Positions 28,173 through 39,520 are shown, numbered from the stretch's first letter. The stretch is DNA of 64,000 bases from Xylophilus sp. GOD-11R (GCF_033546935.1 NZ_CP137854.1:2790001-2854000), one strand, 5' to 3'. Notes: generated by a model from the letters alone, not told the origin. Made by a program: numbers and translations.

Positions 28173-28200
28173 CTTGAAACCCCTCCCGACGTCCCAAGTT
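28173..28200 (+). promoter_or_regulatory. grpE: Candidate heat-shock (sigma-32) promoter of grpE
   Basis: CTTGAAA (28173-28179) is a perfect -35 element of the sigma-32 class. It is followed after 13 bp by CCCAAGTT, which resembles CCCCATNT. Spacing falls in the usual 11-16 range. It is about 40 bp before the grpE ATG. Confidence 0.65.
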
Positions 28201-28241
28201 CAACGCGCGTGACATTCAACTTCCGCCCTTTTCAGAAAAAG

Positions 28242-28793
28242 ATGAGCGAACAGAACCAAGCCCCCAACACGTCCACGGCCCAGACCCCGGAAGAGCTCGA
28301 AGCCGCGCTGCACGCGAACTCGGCCGACGCCCTGGCGCAAGCCCAGGCAGAACTGGCCGCGCTGCAAGCCAAGAGCGCGGAGCTGGCCGACCAATATCTG
28401 CGCGCCAAGGCCGAGGCCGAAAACGCACGGCGCCGCGCAGAAGAAGAAATCTCCAAGGCCCGCAAGTTCGGTATCGAGAGCTTCGCCGACAGCATGCTGC
28501 CGGTGGCCGACAGCCTGGACGCCGCGCTGCTGGTGAAGGAAGCCACACCCGAGCAGCTGCGCGAGGGTGTCGAGGCGACCCTTCGCCAACTGGTCGCGGC
28601 GCTCGAGCGCAACAAGGTCATGACGATCGCGCCGGCCGCCGGCACGAAGTTCGACCCGCACCAGCACCAGGCGATCAGCATGGTGCCGGCCGAGCAGGAA
28701 CCCAACACCGTCGTCACCGTCCTGCAGAAAGGCTATTCCATCGCCGATCGCGTGCTGCGCCCGGCGTTGGTCACCGTGGCGGCTCCCAAGTAA
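28242..28793 (+). CDS. grpE: Nucleotide exchange factor GrpE
   Basis: GrpE releases ADP from DnaK. The 183-residue product has the long N-terminal coiled coil and the C-terminal beta domain with the signature [14 protein letters not shown] and [18 protein letters not shown] chose ATG 28242; a GTG 33 bp upstream is possible but lies close to the predicted heat-shock transcript start. First of grpE-dnaK-dnaJ. Confidence 0.95.
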   Translation: MSEQNQAPNTSTAQTPEELEAALHANSADALAQAQAELAALQAKSAELADQYLRAKAEAENARRRAEEEISKARKFGIESFADSMLPVADSLDAALLVKEATPEQLREGVEATLRQLVAALERNKVMTIAPAAGTKFDPHQHQAISMVPAEQEPNTVVTVLQKGYSIADRVLRPALVTVAAPK

Positions 28794-28807
28794 GGCCTGC
28801 GCGACGC

Positions 28808-28842
28808 GCGGCCCCGGATGCCGTCGGGGGACGGCCGCTTTT
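28808..28842 (+). terminator. Possible weak terminator after grpE
   Basis: GCGGCC (28808-28813) pairs with GGCCGC (28833-28838), followed by TTTT. The loop is long (19 bases) but holds a further C/G pairing. It would separate grpE transcription from dnaK, which has its own promoter candidate. Confidence 0.45.
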
Positions 28843-28857
28843 CCGAAGGGTGCACCC

Positions 28858-28885
28858 CTTGAATCGCGCAAAGTTATCCACAACT
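28858..28885 (+). promoter_or_regulatory. dnaK: Candidate heat-shock promoter of dnaK, with DnaA box
   Basis: CTTGAAT (28858-28864) and CCACAACT (28878-28885) are spaced by 13 bp, as in sigma-32 promoters. The spacer and -10 also contain TTATCCACA (28874-28882), a perfect match to the strongest DnaA box. The start codon is 37 bp downstream. Confidence 0.55.
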
Positions 28886-28922
28886 CGACGACAACAGATT
28901 TTTTAGATCAGGAGAAATTCAC

Positions 28923-30863
<1,941 letters not shown>

Positions 30864-30881
30864 TCGCCACGAACGAGCGAC

Positions 30882-30919
30882 AAGCCGGCCGGTAGGGAAC
30901 ATTCCCGGCCGGCCGGCTT
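30882..30919 (+). terminator. dnaK: Long hairpin after dnaK
   Basis: AAGCCGGCCGG pairs perfectly with CCGGCCGGCTT, with an inner GGGAA-CA-TTCCC stem, so nearly the whole 38 bases pair. No T-run follows. It lies 18 bp past the dnaK stop and 191 bp before dnaJ, so it may act as an mRNA 3'-end or processing hairpin that lowers dnaJ relative to dnaK. Confidence 0.5.
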
Positions 30920-31110
30920 CTCGCGTTCAGGACGAGGCTTGCCTTTTCGACCCCATGAGCGCCGGTTTGCTGACCATCAGCGGGCCGGCATGAGGCTTGC
31001 GAGATCGACCGGTGGCTCGCAGGCGCCCGGGACCTTGCGGCATCCGTGCCAGCCCGAGTGGCTGACCGCCGCATCGAGCGGACCTTCAAAACCGAATTAA
31101 TGGAACGCTG

Positions 31111-32259
31111 ATGGCGACCAAACGCGATTATTACGAAGCCTTGGGAGTGGCGAAGAACGCTACCGAGGAAGACATCAAGAAGGCCTATCGCAAGCTTGCG
31201 ATGAAGTTCCACCCTGACCGCAACCAGGGTGATGCAGCCAAGGGCGCGGAAGAGAAGTTCAAGGAGGTCAAGGAAGCGTACGAGATGCTTTCGGACTCCC
31301 AGAAACGCGCCGCTTACGACCAGTACGGCCACGCCGGCGTCGACCCCAACATGCGCGGCGGCGGCGCCGGTGCCGAAGGCTTCGGCGGATTCGCCGAGGC
31401 CTTCGGCGACATCTTCGGCGACATGTTCGGCCAAGGCGGTGGCGGCCGGGGTCGCGCTGGCGCCGGGCGTCAGGTCTATCGCGGCGGCGATCTCAGCTAT
31501 GCCATGGAGATCACGCTCGAAGAGGCGGCGCGCGGGAAGGAAGCGCAGATCCGCATTCCGAGCTGGGAAGCCTGCGAGGTCTGCCACGGCTCCGGCGCCA
31601 AGCCGGGCACCAGCGCCAAGACCTGCCACACCTGCAACGGCCAGGGCAGCGTGCAGATGCGCCAGGGCTTCTTCAGCGTGCAGCAGACCTGCCCTACCTG
31701 CCACGGCAGCGGCCGGGTGATTCCGGAGCCCTGCACCAACTGCCATGGCAAGGGGCAGGTCAAGAAGCAGAAGACGCTCGAGGTGAAGATTCCCGCCGGC
31801 ATCGACGACGGCATGCGCATCCGCAGCGTGGGCAACGGCGAGCCGGGCACCAACGGCGGCCCGGCCGGCGACCTGTACATCGAGATCCGCGTGCGCAAGC
31901 ACGACATCTTCGAGCGCGATGGCGACGACCTGCATTGCCAGGTACCGGTGAGCTTCATCACCGCCGCACTCGGCGGCGAAATCGAAGTGCCGACGCTCGC
32001 CGGCAAGGCGGCCATCGACATTCCCGAAGGCACCCAGGCCGGCAAGCAGTTCCGCCTCCGCGGCAAGGGCGTGAAGGGCGTGCGCGCCAGCTATCCGGGC
32101 GATCTCTACTGCCACATCGCGGTCGAAACGCCGGTGAAGCTCACCGAATACCAGCGCAAGCTGTTGCGTGAACTGGAGGAGTCGCTGAAGAAGGGTGGCG
32201 CCAAACATTCGCCCAGTGGCGAGAGCTGGACGGACAAGCTGAAGAATCTCTTCAGCTGA
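31111..32259 (+). CDS. dnaJ: Chaperone protein DnaJ (Hsp40)
   Basis: Type I J-protein that stimulates DnaK. The 382-residue product has the J-domain with HPD at 34-36, a Gly/Phe region, four CxxCxGxG zinc motifs (from CEVCHGSG to CTNCHGKG), and the C-terminal substrate domains. The 247-bp gap from dnaK holds a strong hairpin but no clear promoter. Confidence 0.97.
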   Translation: MATKRDYYEALGVAKNATEEDIKKAYRKLAMKFHPDRNQGDAAKGAEEKFKEVKEAYEMLSDSQKRAAYDQYGHAGVDPNMRGGGAGAEGFGGFAEAFGDIFGDMFGQGGGGRGRAGAGRQVYRGGDLSYAMEITLEEAARGKEAQIRIPSWEACEVCHGSGAKPGTSAKTCHTCNGQGSVQMRQGFFSVQQTCPTCHGSGRVIPEPCTNCHGKGQVKKQKTLEVKIPAGIDDGMRIRSVGNGEPGTNGGPAGDLYIEIRVRKHDIFERDGDDLHCQVPVSFITAALGGEIEVPTLAGKAAIDIPEGTQAGKQFRLRGKGVKGVRASYPGDLYCHIAVETPVKLTEYQRKLLRELEESLKKGGAKHSPSGESWTDKLKNLFS

Positions 32260-32385
32260 TGGCCGGCGGGCCGGTCGACTTGATCGGTCCGCGCCGCCTG
32301 CTGGGTTGGGATAAGCGTAAATCCCGACGCCAGCCATCGCCATAGAAGATGGCAAAGATTAATTTCTGAGGGAAAATTGTAGGCT

Positions 32386-32411
32386 CATCGCAAAAGGCGA
32401 TGCCACGATGA
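32386..32411 (+). promoter_or_regulatory. Hairpin and minimal upstream ORF at the LysR gene start
   Basis: CATCGC-AAAAG-GCGATG forms a 6-bp stem that ends 5 bp before the start codon and encloses the only Shine-Dalgarno-like bases (AAAAGG). Within it, ATG-CCA-CGA-TGA (32400-32411) is a complete three-residue ORF whose stop overlaps the ATG of the regulator gene. Confidence 0.3.
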
Positions 32412-33346
32412 AGAACTCCGAACGCAATTTCGCCCGCCGTATCGACCTGACCTCGCTCCAGCTGTTCGTTGCAGTTTGCGAGCTGGGCAGCATCGGCCGG
32501 GCGGCGGAGCGCGAATTCATCGCCGCCTCCGCCGTCAGCAAGCGCCTGGCCGAACTCGAGGCTGCCGTCGACACACCCCTGCTCTCCCGCCACAGTCGGG
32601 GCGTCACGCTCACGCCGGCCGGCGAAAACCTGCTGCATCATGCCCGCTCGGTGCTGTTCGGCCTGGAGAAGATGCAGGGCGAGCTCAGCGAATACGCCGA
32701 AGGCGTGCGCGGCCACATCCGGATCCACGCCAACATCTCGGCCATCGTGCAGTTCCTGCCTGAAGACCTGGGCGCCTTCGTCGCGGCCCACGGCCGGGTC
32801 AAGATCGACCTCGAAGAGCATTTGAGCGCGGCCGTCGCGCAGGCGGTGCGAGAAGGTGCTGCCGACATCGGCGTCTGCCACCTCGCCGAATCCGCCGACG
32901 ACTCCCTACAAAACCTGCCCTACCGCGAAGACCGGCTGGTGCTGGTGGTGCCGCAGGGCCACCGGCTCGCGTCGCAACAGCAATGCCTGTTCGCCGACGC
33001 CCTCGACTACGACATCGTCGGCCTGCATGCCGGCAGCAGCATCGGCCTGGCCATGCAACGCTCGGCCGCGCGCGCCGGCCGCAGCCTGCGCCAGCGCATC
33101 CAGGTCACCGGCCTCGACGCCATGTGCCGCATGATCGACAACGGCCTGGGCATCGGCGTGCTGCCGGACCGGGCCTTCGCCTTGATGAGCGGCGTCGGCG
33201 CCCTGCGCGCCGTCGCCTTGCAGGACGACTGGGCGCGCCGCGAACTGCGCCTGGTCGCCCGCGATTTCTCCGCCCTGCCCGCCACGACCCGCCTGCTGGT
33301 CGAACACCTCACCGCCGCCAGGCCGACGCTGCAAGCGGTCGCCTGA
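32408..33346 (+). CDS. LysR-family transcriptional regulator
   Basis: The 312-residue protein has the N-terminal winged helix-turn-helix (residues 15-75, with SIGRAAEREFIAASAVSKRLAELE) and a C-terminal effector-binding domain. The gene is 45 bp upstream of leuC on the same strand, so it may be in the leu transcript. LysR proteins often bind pathway intermediates; 2-isopropylmalate is a reasonable guess from position but is not shown by the sequence. Confidence 0.9.
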   Translation: MKNSERNFARRIDLTSLQLFVAVCELGSIGRAAEREFIAASAVSKRLAELEAAVDTPLLSRHSRGVTLTPAGENLLHHARSVLFGLEKMQGELSEYAEGVRGHIRIHANISAIVQFLPEDLGAFVAAHGRVKIDLEEHLSAAVAQAVREGAADIGVCHLAESADDSLQNLPYREDRLVLVVPQGHRLASQQQCLFADALDYDIVGLHAGSSIGLAMQRSAARAGRSLRQRIQVTGLDAMCRMIDNGLGIGVLPDRAFALMSGVGALRAVALQDDWARRELRLVARDFSALPATTRLLVEHLTAARPTLQAVA

Positions 33347-33391
33347 GGCCCCTTTCCCCTCCCCACGAACGCCACGAAAAGAAAGATCGCC

Positions 33392-34810
33392 ATGGGACGC
33401 ACGCTCTACGACAAGATCTGGGACGAACACGTCGTCCACACCGAAGAAGACGGCACTGCCGTGCTCTACATCGACCGCCACCTGGTGCACGAAGTCACCA
33501 GCCCGCAGGCCTTCGAGGGCCTGCGCCAGACCGGCCGCAAGGTCTGGCGGGTGAGCTCCATCGTCGCCACCGCCGACCACAACACGCCCACCACCGGCTG
33601 GGAGCGCGGCTACGACGGCATCACCGACCCGATCAGCAAGGAGCAGATCACCACGCTCGACGACAACATGCGGGACCTGGGCGCGGCCGCGTTCTTTCCC
33701 TTCATGCACAAGCGCCAGGGCATCGTTCACGTGATCGGACCGGAAACCGGCGCCACCCTGCCGGGCATGACCGTCGTCTGCGGCGACAGCCACACCTCCA
33801 CGCACGGCGCCTTCGGCGCGCTGGCGCACGGCATCGGCACCAGCGAGGTCGAGCACGTCATGGCCACCCAGACGCTGCTGGCCAAGAAGGCCAGGAACCT
33901 GCTGATCAAGGTCGAAGGCGAACTGCCGCGCGGCTGCACCGCCAAGGACATCGTGCTGGCCGTCATCGGCCGCATCGGCACGGCAGGCGGCACCGGCTAC
34001 ACGATCGAGTTCGCGGGCTCGGCCATTCGCGCGCTCAGCATGGAAGGCCGCATGACGGTCTGCAACATGGCGATCGAGGCCGGCGCACGGGCCGGCCTGG
34101 TGGCGGTCGACCAGAAGACCATCGACTACGTCAAGGGCCGTGCGCTGTCGCCCACCGGCGTGGAATGGGACCAGGCCGCCGCCTACTGGAAAACGCTGCA
34201 TTCCGACGCCGATGCGGTGTTCGACGCGGTCGTCGAGCTCGACGCCGGCCAGATCGTGCCGCAGGTCACCTGGGGCACCTCGCCCGAGATGGTGCTGGGC
34301 ATCGACGCCCGCGTGCCCGACCCCGACAAGGAAAAGGACGCCAACAAGCGCGGCGCCATCGAGCGCGCGCTGACCTACATGGGCCTGGAACCGGGCAAGC
34401 CGATCGACGACATCGTGATCGACAAGGTGTTCATCGGCTCCTGCACCAACAGCCGCATCGAGGACATGCGCGAGGCCGCGGCCGTCGTCAAGAAGATCGG
34501 CCAGAAGGTGGCCAAGAACGTCAAGCTGGCGATGGTGGTGCCGGGTTCCGGCGTGGTGAAGGAGCAGGCCGAACGCGAGGGGCTGGACAAGATCTTCGTG
34601 GCCGCCGGCTTCGAATGGCGCGAGCCGGGTTGTTCCATGTGCCTGGCCATGAACGCCGACCGGCTGGAGCCGGGCGAGCGCTGCGCCTCCACCAGCAACC
34701 GCAATTTCGAGGGCCGGCAAGGCGCCGGTGGCCGCACGCACCTGGTGAGCCCGGCCATGGCCGCGGCCGCTGCCGTGCACGGCCATTTCGTCGACGTCAG
34801 GAGGATTTAG
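33392..34810 (+). CDS. leuC: 3-isopropylmalate dehydratase large subunit
   Basis: With LeuD it isomerises 2-isopropylmalate to 3-isopropylmalate in leucine synthesis. The 472-residue aconitase-type product has the substrate motif [14 protein letters not shown] and three [4Fe-4S] cysteines, one in [11 protein letters not shown] and two in GCSMCLAMN. It is separated from leuD by 144 bp with an interspersed repeat. Confidence 0.96.
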   Translation: MGRTLYDKIWDEHVVHTEEDGTAVLYIDRHLVHEVTSPQAFEGLRQTGRKVWRVSSIVATADHNTPTTGWERGYDGITDPISKEQITTLDDNMRDLGAAAFFPFMHKRQGIVHVIGPETGATLPGMTVVCGDSHTSTHGAFGALAHGIGTSEVEHVMATQTLLAKKARNLLIKVEGELPRGCTAKDIVLAVIGRIGTAGGTGYTIEFAGSAIRALSMEGRMTVCNMAIEAGARAGLVAVDQKTIDYVKGRALSPTGVEWDQAAAYWKTLHSDADAVFDAVVELDAGQIVPQVTWGTSPEMVLGIDARVPDPDKEKDANKRGAIERALTYMGLEPGKPIDDIVIDKVFIGSCTNSRIEDMREAAAVVKKIGQKVAKNVKLAMVVPGSGVVKEQAEREGLDKIFVAAGFEWREPGCSMCLAMNADRLEPGERCASTSNRNFEGRQGAGGRTHLVSPAMAAAAAVHGHFVDVRRI

Positions 34811-34814
34811 CTCC

Positions 34815-34890
34815 CCCCCAGGCTTCGCGCACTTCGTGTCGCTACGCCTACCTCCTGCCGGGGGCGACACTGGCGGCCCGGCAAAGCCGG
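34815..34890. repeat. Comamonadaceae-type interspersed repeat, copy 2
   Basis: A 76-bp sequence between leuC and leuD, in the opposite orientation to the copy at 7311-7387 and nearly identical to it, with a few substitutions near the centre. Both copies lie within operons, directly after a stop codon. Confidence 0.85.
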
Positions 34891-34954
34891 TCCGCGGTAT
34901 CCCTCGGAATAACCGGGCGGTGGCGTTGCAACCAACCTCGATCAAGGAATCACC

Positions 34955-35608
34955 ATGCAAAAATTCACCGTACACCAGGGCCTGGTCGCCCCGATGGATC
35001 GCGAGAACGTCGACACCGACGCGATCATTCCCAAGCAGTTCCTCAAGTCGATCCGCAAGACCGGCTTCGGCGTGAACCTGTTCGACGAGTGGCGCTATCT
35101 CGACCACGGCGAGCCGGGCCAGGATCCGGCTTCGCGCAAGCCCAACCCCGATTTCGTGCTCAACCAGCCGCGCTATGCCGGCGCATCCGTGCTGCTGGCA
35201 CGCAAGAACTTCGGCTGCGGCTCTAGCCGCGAGCACGCGCCGTGGGCGCTCGACCAGTTCGGCTTTCGCGCCATCCTGGCGCCGAGCTTCGCCGACATCT
35301 TCTTCAACAACAGCTTCAAGAACGGCCTGCTGCCGATCGTGCTGCCCGAGGCGACCATCTCGCAGCTTTTCGACGAAGTCGCCGCCTTCCCCGGCTACCA
35401 GCTGACGGTCGACCTCGAGCGCCAGGTCATCGTCAAGCCAGGCGGTGAAGAGATCGCCTTCGACGTCGCCGCTTTCCGCCGCTACTGCCTGCTCAATGGC
35501 TTCGACGACATCGGCCTGACGCTGCGCCACAAGGACAAGATCCAGGCCTTCGAGGCCCAGCGCCTGGCCACCAAGCCCTGGCTCGCCCACACCATGGCGG
35601 GCGCCTGA
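34955..35608 (+). CDS. leuD: 3-isopropylmalate dehydratase small subunit
   Basis: The 217-residue swivel-domain subunit of isopropylmalate isomerase, shown by [16 protein letters not shown] and [14 protein letters not shown]. Full length. A repeat upstream is transcribed in the leu message or marks an insertion between leuC and leuD. Confidence 0.96.
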   Translation: MQKFTVHQGLVAPMDRENVDTDAIIPKQFLKSIRKTGFGVNLFDEWRYLDHGEPGQDPASRKPNPDFVLNQPRYAGASVLLARKNFGCGSSREHAPWALDQFGFRAILAPSFADIFFNNSFKNGLLPIVLPEATISQLFDEVAAFPGYQLTVDLERQVIVKPGGEEIAFDVAAFRRYCLLNGFDDIGLTLRHKDKIQAFEAQRLATKPWLAHTMAGA

Positions 35609-35655
35609 AAAGTCTGCACCGCTTCCATCCGATTCGATCCGAGAAAACCCAGAAC

Positions 35656-36735
35656 ATGACCCAGAAAATCGCCATCCTGCCGGGCGACGGCATCGGCCCC
35701 GAAATCGTCGCCGAGGCCGTCAAGGTGCTCGACGCGCTGAAGCTCGACCTGTCCCTGGAAACCGCGCCCGTCGGCGGCGCCGCCTACGAGGCCCACGGCC
35801 ATCCGCTGCCGGACTCCACCCTGAACCTCGCCAAGGCTTCCGACGCGATCCTGTTCGGCGCCGTCGGCGACTGGAAGTACGACACGCTCGACCGCCCGCT
35901 GCGCCCCGAGCAGGCCATCCTCGGCCTGCGCAAGCACCTGGGCCTGTTCGCCAACTTCCGCCCGGCCATCTGCTACGAGCAGCTGGTCGCCGCCTCGAGC
36001 CTCAAGCCCGAGCTGGTGGCAGGACTGGACATCCTCATCATCCGCGAGCTCACCGGCGACATCTACTTCGGCCAGCCACGCGGCCGCCGCAGTGCGCCCG
36101 ACGGCCACTTCCCCGGATCGGAGGAAGCCTTCGACACGATGCGCTACAGCCGCCCCGAGATCGAACGCATCGCCCACGTGGCCTTCAAGGCCGCGCAGAA
36201 GCGTGGCCGTCGCGTCACCAGCGTCGACAAGGCCAACGTGCTGGAAACCTTTCAGCTCTGGAAGGATGTGGTCACCGAAGTCGGCAAGCAGTACCCGGAC
36301 GTCGCACTCGACCACATGTACGTCGACAACGCCGCGATGCAGCTGGTGAAGGAGCCCAAGAAGTTCGACGTGGTCGTCACCGGCAACATGTTCGGCGACA
36401 TCCTCTCCGACGCCGCGGCCATGCTCACCGGCTCCATCGGCATGCTGCCTTCGGCGTCGCTCAACGAGCGCGGCCAGGGCCTGTACGAGCCGAGCCACGG
36501 CAGTGCGCCGGACATTGCCGGCAAGGGCGTGGCCAACCCGCTGGCCACCATCCTGAGCGCCGCGATGATGCTGCGCTTCTCGCTGCAGAAGCCCGAAGCC
36601 GCCGACCGCATCGAAGCGGCCGTGCAGAAGGTGCTGGCCCAGGGCCTGCGCACGGCAGACATCTATTCCGAAGGCACCACGCGGGTGAAGACGGTGGAAA
36701 TGGGTGACGCCGTGGTTGCGGCGCTCGCCGGCTGA
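35656..36735 (+). CDS. leuB: 3-isopropylmalate dehydrogenase
   Basis: Oxidises and decarboxylates 3-isopropylmalate to 2-oxoisocaproate. The 359-residue product has the N-terminal GDGIGPEIV, the substrate-binding [10 protein letters not shown] and the NAD motif [14 protein letters not shown]. It is 47 bp after leuD and convergent with the GGDEF gene. Confidence 0.97.
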   Translation: MTQKIAILPGDGIGPEIVAEAVKVLDALKLDLSLETAPVGGAAYEAHGHPLPDSTLNLAKASDAILFGAVGDWKYDTLDRPLRPEQAILGLRKHLGLFANFRPAICYEQLVAASSLKPELVAGLDILIIRELTGDIYFGQPRGRRSAPDGHFPGSEEAFDTMRYSRPEIERIAHVAFKAAQKRGRRVTSVDKANVLETFQLWKDVVTEVGKQYPDVALDHMYVDNAAMQLVKEPKKFDVVVTGNMFGDILSDAAAMLTGSIGMLPSASLNERGQGLYEPSHGSAPDIAGKGVANPLATILSAAMMLRFSLQKPEAADRIEAAVQKVLAQGLRTADIYSEGTTRVKTVEMGDAVVAALAG

Positions 36736-36766
36736 TTCGCCACGGCGGGCATCGTGCGGCCGGGTT

Positions 36767-38113
36767 TCAGGCCGCTCGATCCAGCCCGGCCGCCACCCGG
36801 TTGCGGCCGGCGCGCTTGGCCGCATAAAGTGCCTGGTCGGCCGAGCGCAGCAGCGACGCGACGTCCGGCAGATCGGTCGCCGGCCGGCAAGCGACCGCAC
36901 CCGCACTCACCGTGACCATGCCCAGTGGCGCCTCCGGATGCGGCAGGCCGAGCGCCTCCACCGCGGCGCGGATGCGGTTGGCCACCAGCCGGGCGCCGTT
37001 CTCGTCGGTCGCCGCCAGCACCACCACGAACTCTTCGCCGCCGTAGCGGCTCACCAGGTCGCCCGGACGCGTGACCTGCTCGGCCAGCGCCTGCGCCACC
37101 GCCCGCAGACAGTCGTCGCCCGCCAGATGGCCCAGGCGGTCGTTATAGGCCTTGAAGTAGTCGACATCGACCATGCAAACCGCCAGCGTCTCGCCTTCGC
37201 GCCGAGCCCGGGCGATCTCGCGCGCCAGGCGCTCGTCGAGATAGCGACGGTTGTAGAGGCCGGTCAAGTAATCCTGACGGGCGTACAGCTCCAACCGCTG
37301 GTTGGCGTCGGTCAGCTGCTGCTCGGCATGCTTGCGCGCGGTGATGTCGATCCAGGCCATCGACATGCCGACGACCGCGCCGAGCGCGTCGCGCAACACG
37401 TGCGGCGTGGCGTAGAACCAGCGGTCCTTCCATTCGAACTCGTGGCTCGGCAGCCGCATGTCCGCGTCCTCGTCGGCGCGGGCGAAATCGCCCTGCAGCT
37501 GACCGATGGCAGGCGGCATCACCTCGGCCACGAGCAGTCCGGCGACCTCGGCCAGCGGACGTTGCAGCAACGCCGCCATCGCCTGGTTGGCCATCACGAT
37601 CGCGCCGGTGCGATCGACCGAGCACAGCACCACCGGCACCGTGTCGTACACCGCTTCGAGCTGCAGCACGCGCTCGCCCAGGGCCGAGATGTCGCGGTCG
37701 ATGCCGCGATAGCCGCGCAGCTGGCCTGTTGCATCGAAAAGCGGGATGCCGCTGGTCTCCAGCACCACGATGCTGCCGTCGGGCCGCTGGTTGCGATTGA
37801 CCAGTCCGGAGAACGGACGCGCGGCCTGCACGATCGCGCCGAAAGCCTCGCCAACGCGGGCGGCTTCTGCCGGCGGCATGAAGTCGAACGGCGTCTTGCC
37901 CAGCACTTCCTCGGGCGGCCGGCCCAGCAGGGCCATGACCATGGCCGAGCAATAGGTATAGCGCCCCTTCGCATCCACCTCCCAGACCCAGTCGCTGTTG
38001 TGATTGAGCAGGTCGTGGAGATGGGCCAGGTCGTCCTGGAGGGCGGGGAAGGTGGGATGGGCGTGAAAGGGGGGGGTCGGGCCGGCGGAATCGGGCATGG
38101 GAGGCCAGGGCAT
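36767..38113 (-). CDS. Diguanylate cyclase with PAS domains
   Basis: The 448-residue cytosolic protein has two or three PAS sensor modules (about 20-270) and a C-terminal GGDEF domain with an intact active site (RYGGEEFVVVL). It should therefore make c-di-GMP. There is no membrane segment, so it senses an internal or diffusible signal. It lies between leuB and asd in the opposite direction, interrupting a gene order otherwise collinear in related bacteria. An RXXD inhibitory site is not obvious before GGEEF. Confidence 0.9.
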   Translation of the reverse strand: MPWPPMPDSAGPTPPFHAHPTFPALQDDLAHLHDLLNHNSDWVWEVDAKGRYTYCSAMVMALLGRPPEEVLGKTPFDFMPPAEAARVGEAFGAIVQAARPFSGLVNRNQRPDGSIVVLETSGIPLFDATGQLRGYRGIDRDISALGERVLQLEAVYDTVPVVLCSVDRTGAIVMANQAMAALLQRPLAEVAGLLVAEVMPPAIGQLQGDFARADEDADMRLPSHEFEWKDRWFYATPHVLRDALGAVVGMSMAWIDITARKHAEQQLTDANQRLELYARQDYLTGLYNRRYLDERLAREIARARREGETLAVCMVDVDYFKAYNDRLGHLAGDDCLRAVAQALAEQVTRPGDLVSRYGGEEFVVVLAATDENGARLVANRIRAAVEALGLPHPEAPLGMVTVSAGAVACRPATDLPDVASLLRSADQALYAAKRAGRNRVAAGLDRAA

Positions 38114-38187
38114 TGAATATCCGGAGCCTCGGAACTATAAGTCCCCATCGGCCGCTTCACGCATGTCCGGGCCATGACAGGATCCGC

Positions 38188-38193
38188 TACAAT
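38188..38193 (+). promoter_or_regulatory. asd: Candidate -10 box of the asd leader transcript
   Basis: TACAAT is a good -10 element; a -35 at the right distance is weak (TGTCCG). Transcription would start near 38200, at or 1-2 bases before the leader ATG, giving a leaderless message. Confidence 0.4.
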
Positions 38194-38201
38194 CCCCAGC
38201 C

Positions 38202-38303
38202 ATGTTTGCCGCCCGCCCGTTCCCCCTGAACACCGCATCTGCCGCCCTGGCAGGCGGGGCCGCGCGCGCAATCACCACCAAAACCACGACCATTAAAGGC
38301 TGA
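38202..38303 (+). CDS. Candidate Thr/Ile leader peptide upstream of asd
   Basis: A 33-codon frame with the C-terminal sequence AITTKTTTIKG: five Thr and two Ile among its last eleven residues. This matches in kind the threonine/isoleucine leader of the E. coli thr operon. It ends 107 bp before asd, whose product leads to threonine, methionine, lysine and isoleucine. Downstream, GCCTGG (38307-38312) and CCTGGC (38329-38334) both can pair with GCCAGGC (38343-38349). The sequence directly shows the biased peptide; ribosome-mediated attenuation is inferred. Confidence 0.6.
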   Translation: MFAARPFPLNTASAALAGGAARAITTKTTTIKG

Positions 38304-38410
38304 ACAGCCTGGTTCGTCGTGCGCCCTCCCTGGCCCAGACGAGCCAGGCGAAATCAGTCCGGTCGAGTTTTTTCGATTCACGATTTCTTCACTGAACGGG
38401 GCGTTTGAAA
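38304..38410 (+). promoter_or_regulatory. asd: Candidate attenuator region of asd
   Basis: Two exclusive pairings share one 3' strand: 38307-38312 with 38344-38349, or 38329-38334 with 38343-38348. A T-run at 38368-38373 follows, but 19 bases after the second hairpin, so it is not a textbook intrinsic terminator. Ribosome release at the leader stop (38301-38303) would cover the first strand and favour the second hairpin. Confidence 0.45.
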
Positions 38411-39520
38411 ATGAGCAAGTTGGTAGGTCTGGTCGGCTGGCGTGGCATGGTCGGCTCGGTGCTGATCGATCGCATGCAGGCAGAAGGTGACTTCGACGTC
38501 ATCGAGCCGGTGTTCTTCTCCACTTCCAACGCGGGCGGCAAGGCCCCGGCGCAGGCGCGGACCCACACCACCCTGCAGGACGCCCACGACGTCGAAGCGC
38601 TGAAGAAGTGCGACATCATCATCACCGCCCAGGGCGGTGACTACACCACCGAGATCTTCCCCAAGCTGCGCGCCGCCGGCTGGACCGGCTACTGGATCGA
38701 CGCCGCCTCCACGCTGCGCATGAAGGACGACGCGGTCATCGTGCTCGACCCGGTCAACGACGACGTGATCCAGCGCGCGCTGGCCAAGGGCGTCAAGAAC
38801 TACATCGGCGGCAACTGCACCAACTCCATCCTGCTGATGGGCCTGGGCGGCCTGTTCAAGCAGGGCCTGGTCGAGTGGGTCAGCTCCATGACCTACCAGG
38901 CGGCCTCCGGCGGCGGCGCCAACCACATGCGTGAACTGCTCAAGGGCATGGGCGTGGTGCACGGCGCGGTGGCCGAAGAGCTGCTCACGCCCTCCTCCGC
39001 CATCCTCGACATCGATCGCAAGGTCGCCGCCACCATCCGCGAAGACGTGCCGACCGAATTCTTCGGCGCGCCGCTGGCCGGCGGCCTCATCCCCTGGATC
39101 GACGCGCAGCTGGACAACGGCCAGTCCAAGGAAGAATGGAAAGGCCAGGCCGAGGTCAACAAGATCCTCGACACGCCCGCCGTCATTCCGGTCGACGGCC
39201 TCTGCGTGCGCATCGGCGCCATGCGCTGCCACAGCCTGGCCCTGACGCTCAAGCTCACGAAGGACCTGCCGCTGGCCGAGATCGAATCCATCATCAAGGC
39301 GGGCAACCCTTGGGTGAAGTGGGTGCCGAACGATCGCGCGGTGACGGTCAAGGAACTCACGCCGGCCGCCATCACCGGCGGGCTCGAAGTCGGCGTCGGA
39401 CGGGTGCGCAAGCTCAATATGGGTCCGGAATACGTGTCGGCCTTCGTCATCGGCGACCAGCTTCTCTGGGGCGCCGCCGAGCCGCTTCGCCGCATGCTGC
39501 GCATCCTGCTGGCGAATTGA
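38411..39520 (+). CDS. asd: Aspartate-semialdehyde dehydrogenase
   Basis: Reduces aspartyl phosphate to aspartate semialdehyde, the branch point to lysine, threonine and methionine. The 369-residue product has the NADP motif [13 protein letters not shown], the catalytic Cys136 in GGNCTNS, and the active-site [14 protein letters not shown] start at ATG 38411; an in-frame TTG two codons upstream is unlikely. It supplies the substrate of Hom (18643-19962). Confidence 0.97.
   Translation: MSKLVGLVGWRGMVGSVLIDRMQAEGDFDVIEPVFFSTSNAGGKAPAQARTHTTLQDAHDVEALKKCDIIITAQGGDYTTEIFPKLRAAGWTGYWIDAASTLRMKDDAVIVLDPVNDDVIQRALAKGVKNYIGGNCTNSILLMGLGGLFKQGLVEWVSSMTYQAASGGGANHMRELLKGMGVVHGAVAEELLTPSSAILDIDRKVAATIREDVPTEFFGAPLAGGLIPWIDAQLDNGQSKEEWKGQAEVNKILDTPAVIPVDGLCVRIGAMRCHSLALTLKLTKDLPLAEIESIIKAGNPWVKWVPNDRAVTVKELTPAAITGGLEVGVGRVRKLNMGPEYVSAFVIGDQLLWGAAEPLRRMLRILLAN

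Noticed and set aside
30921-31110. tRNA-like bases and a CCCCAT heat-shock -10 before dnaJ
   Set aside because: No acceptor stem or anticodon arm can be drawn, and no CTTGAA-type -35 is at the right distance.
33347-33391. Leucine leader peptide before leuC
   Set aside because: Only 45 bp separate the regulator gene and leuC, with no Leu-rich frame.
36756-36775. GCGGCC/GGCCGC hairpin as a terminator for leuB
   Set aside because: The stem is only 6 bp, has no T-run and overlaps the end of the GGDEF gene.
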